From CAYWXV01 sp964462535 (GTDB lineage Bacteria > Bacteroidota > Ignavibacteria > OLB7), in assembly GCA_964462535.1 (NCBI GenBank), contig CAYWXV010000002.1, positions 1 through 64,000 on the forward strand: 64,000 nt of DNA, read 5' to 3'. The notes under the pieces are model-generated. The model was not told the origin of the DNA and searched no databases. It was given only the letters and a program-made list of their open reading frames with translations. Positions 62,657 to 64,000 of the stretch are shown piece by piece. Within the stretch, counting starts at the first letter, position 1. Every line of letters begins with the position of its first letter. The position numbers were made by a program, and so were the translations under genes.

Positions 62657-64000
62657 ATGTACCGGCGAGTTGCAGCTGTGGCAGTCCTATTCCTTTCGGC
62701 GTCGGTGTTGATCGCGCAGACGCCGACCATTCTTGTCGGCAGATTGGTAGGCAACGACGGCCGGCCAATGAAAGCTGCGCGGGTTTCCGTGGTGGGGAAG
62801 GATGGAGAGTATGCCAACGCCGCATCGGACGGCCGATTCAGACTTGCCGTGACGCCACGCGGACTTGTCAGGCTGGAGTTCTCTGGCGTCGATCACGCAC
62901 CACTGGTTCGCGGACTATTGCTGGAGACCACTGGCGACACGATCACAATGGACGTCCGTCTTTCGACTCTTCAGCATGTTCGGACGTTCGATTCACTTCG
63001 AGTGGTCGGCGACTTCAACAATTGGCGACGATCCGATGCCATACCACTGACGAGAGCCGACAACGGTGTTTACATCGCAACGATCCCGTTGTCGAAGTCT
63101 GACAAGGCGACGGCGTACCAGATACAGGGTCTGGTGCCTGGTCGTACGGTCAACGGCACAGACGGAGCGAGCTATCAGTATGACGGTGGTGGAGACTGGA
63201 AGACAGTGATTCCAGTGAAGAAGGGAAAGGCGGTCGTCGTGTTCGATCCCACGCTGCTCGTCGAGGGAGATGAGGGTCCAATGGCCGCTGTTGCGGACGA
63301 GTTCCAGGCCGAGGTAATTGACTTGATGCTTCGTCTGGAATATTCTCGCGCAATGGCAGCCAGTACCTCCGGGGAAGCACACGGGAGCGATTCTGAACAA
63401 GAGTGGGCCGCACGGCTCCTCCCTCCCACGCAAGCAATGGCGATGGCTCCCACACTCCCCATCCGGAGGCTCTATGCTCTCGAATACCTTGCGCTCTCCA
63501 GCACATCACCGCTTCCCCCCGACTCGTCGCGCACCTCGATGGCCATGCACATTCTTGGACCTGAGACGGTCACGTGGGAAATCGACCCGGGCGCCATCCC
63601 TTCGGCGGTGTTTCGTAGCGGAGGCGTCGGACCACACGCTCAATTTCTGGATCGGTTCCTCGCTTCGAGAGTCGCCATCGGCGCCCGCGCCAACGCTGCG
63701 TACGGAATCGCCAGCGGCTCTCTCCGACGCGGCGACACGCTGAATTTCCTGAAGTACTATGCCAGGCTCGCGTCGGATTTCGCAGAGACCTCCGCTGGGC
63801 GGATGGCGCTTGCTCGATTGAATCCCGATCGGCGCGTGCAGCCGGGACGGCCGGTCCCGCAGTTTGCCCTCGCATCCCTCACGGATGCCGACTCTGCCTA
63901 TACGCCACAGTCATTCGAGGGAAAGATCTACCTGATTGATTTCTGGGCTACCTGGTGCGGACCCTGCATCGCCGAAATGCCCAACCTCCACAAGGCGTAC
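62657..64000 (+). CDS. TlpA-family thioredoxin with CBM48-like domain (second of pair, partial)
   Basis: Read from ATG 62657, preceded by GGGAGG, to the window end without a stop: 448 codons. The architecture repeats the neighbour: signal peptide (VAVLFLSASVLIAQ), a carboxypeptidase-regulatory-like domain (VGRLVGNDGRPMKAARVSVVG), the E-set with GDFNNW at residue 118 (the same position as in the paralogue), and the thioredoxin active site WATWCGPC at about 431-437. The C-terminal part is cut by the window end. The two genes form a tandem duplication, 25 nt apart. Confidence 0.88.
   Translation, partial: MYRRVAAVAVLFLSASVLIAQTPTILVGRLVGNDGRPMKAARVSVVGKDGEYANAASDGRFRLAVTPRGLVRLEFSGVDHAPLVRGLLLETTGDTITMDVRLSTLQHVRTFDSLRVVGDFNNWRRSDAIPLTRADNGVYIATIPLSKSDKATAYQIQGLVPGRTVNGTDGASYQYDGGGDWKTVIPVKKGKAVVVFDPTLLVEGDEGPMAAVADEFQAEVIDLMLRLEYSRAMAASTSGEAHGSDSEQEWAARLLPPTQAMAMAPTLPIRRLYALEYLALSSTSPLPPDSSRTSMAMHILGPETVTWEIDPGAIPSAVFRSGGVGPHAQFLDRFLASRVAIGARANAAYGIASGSLRRGDTLNFLKYYARLASDFAETSAGRMALARLNPDRRVQPGRPVPQFALASLTDADSAYTPQSFEGKIYLIDFWATWCGPCIAEMPNLHKAY

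Overview
This window looks like part of a metagenome-assembled genome from the Bacteroidota/Chlorobiota (FCB) group, probably a Kapabacteria- or Ignavibacteria-like lineage. The support is a long-form type IX secretion sortase (PorU), several secreted proteins with type IX C-terminal sorting domains, the glycogen synthase / DUF4270-like lipoprotein / outer-membrane protein gene order typical of the group, and promoter-like elements resembling the Bacteroidota TTG-N19-21-TAnnTTTG pattern. Coding density is high, genes often overlap by 4 nt (ATGA/GTGA/TTGA), and one run of exactly 100 N (59086-59185) marks a scaffold join. I saw no IS element, prophage, CRISPR array or rRNA. The taxonomic call is inference; no search was run.

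Left part (1-31.2 kb). A tRNA-Gly(CCC) on the minus strand is followed by three plus-strand genes: a beta-CASP metallo-hydrolase, a MutT-like Nudix enzyme and a small membrane-anchored protein. A minus-strand surface operon (13.9 to 2.5 kb) encodes a Wza-like exporter, a Wzz-like chain-length protein, a GT4 glycosyltransferase, an O-antigen ligase/polymerase and PorU, linking polysaccharide production to type IX cargo attachment. Upstream, a tightly packed minus-strand operon (22.7 to 14.1 kb) holds an AtuA-small-domain/PyrE fusion, two paralogous lipoproteins, an outer-membrane protein, a TauE/SafE transporter, MiaE, a secreted repeat protein, Fmt, a glycerophosphodiesterase, Apt and a YpdA-like reductase. 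A third minus-strand operon (27.9 to 22.8 kb) encodes a BNR-type secreted protein, the large AtuA-family protein, an M15 (VanY-like) peptidase, a lipoprotein and a small protein. Then come PruA and a GH3 (NagZ-like) hydrolase, each with its own leader.

Middle (31.2-47.5 kb). Plus-strand glycogen synthase, DUF4270-like lipoprotein, FadL-like outer-membrane protein, IspF and a membrane histidine kinase are followed by a ClpB that stops after its first ATPase domain, and by a TPR lipoprotein closed by a perfect terminator. A sigma/anti-sigma pair (minus) is divergent from a 1119-residue ASH-repeat type IX cargo protein. A lipoprotein with a twin CX6C helical hairpin follows and also ends in a terminator.

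Right part (47.5-64 kb). An OmpA-family protein, two tandem paralogous lipoproteins built of GYWKNH modules (one with a poly-Gly linker), a GT9 heptosyltransferase-like enzyme and a 1041-residue metallopeptidase/beta-propeller/beta-barrel fusion (minus) come first. They are followed by a probable metal-uptake and thiol-redox cluster: a DUF2946-like protein, a His-rich lipoprotein, a TonB-dependent receptor interrupted by the N gap, and two tandem TlpA-like thioredoxins that each carry a CBM48-like domain, the second running off the window end.
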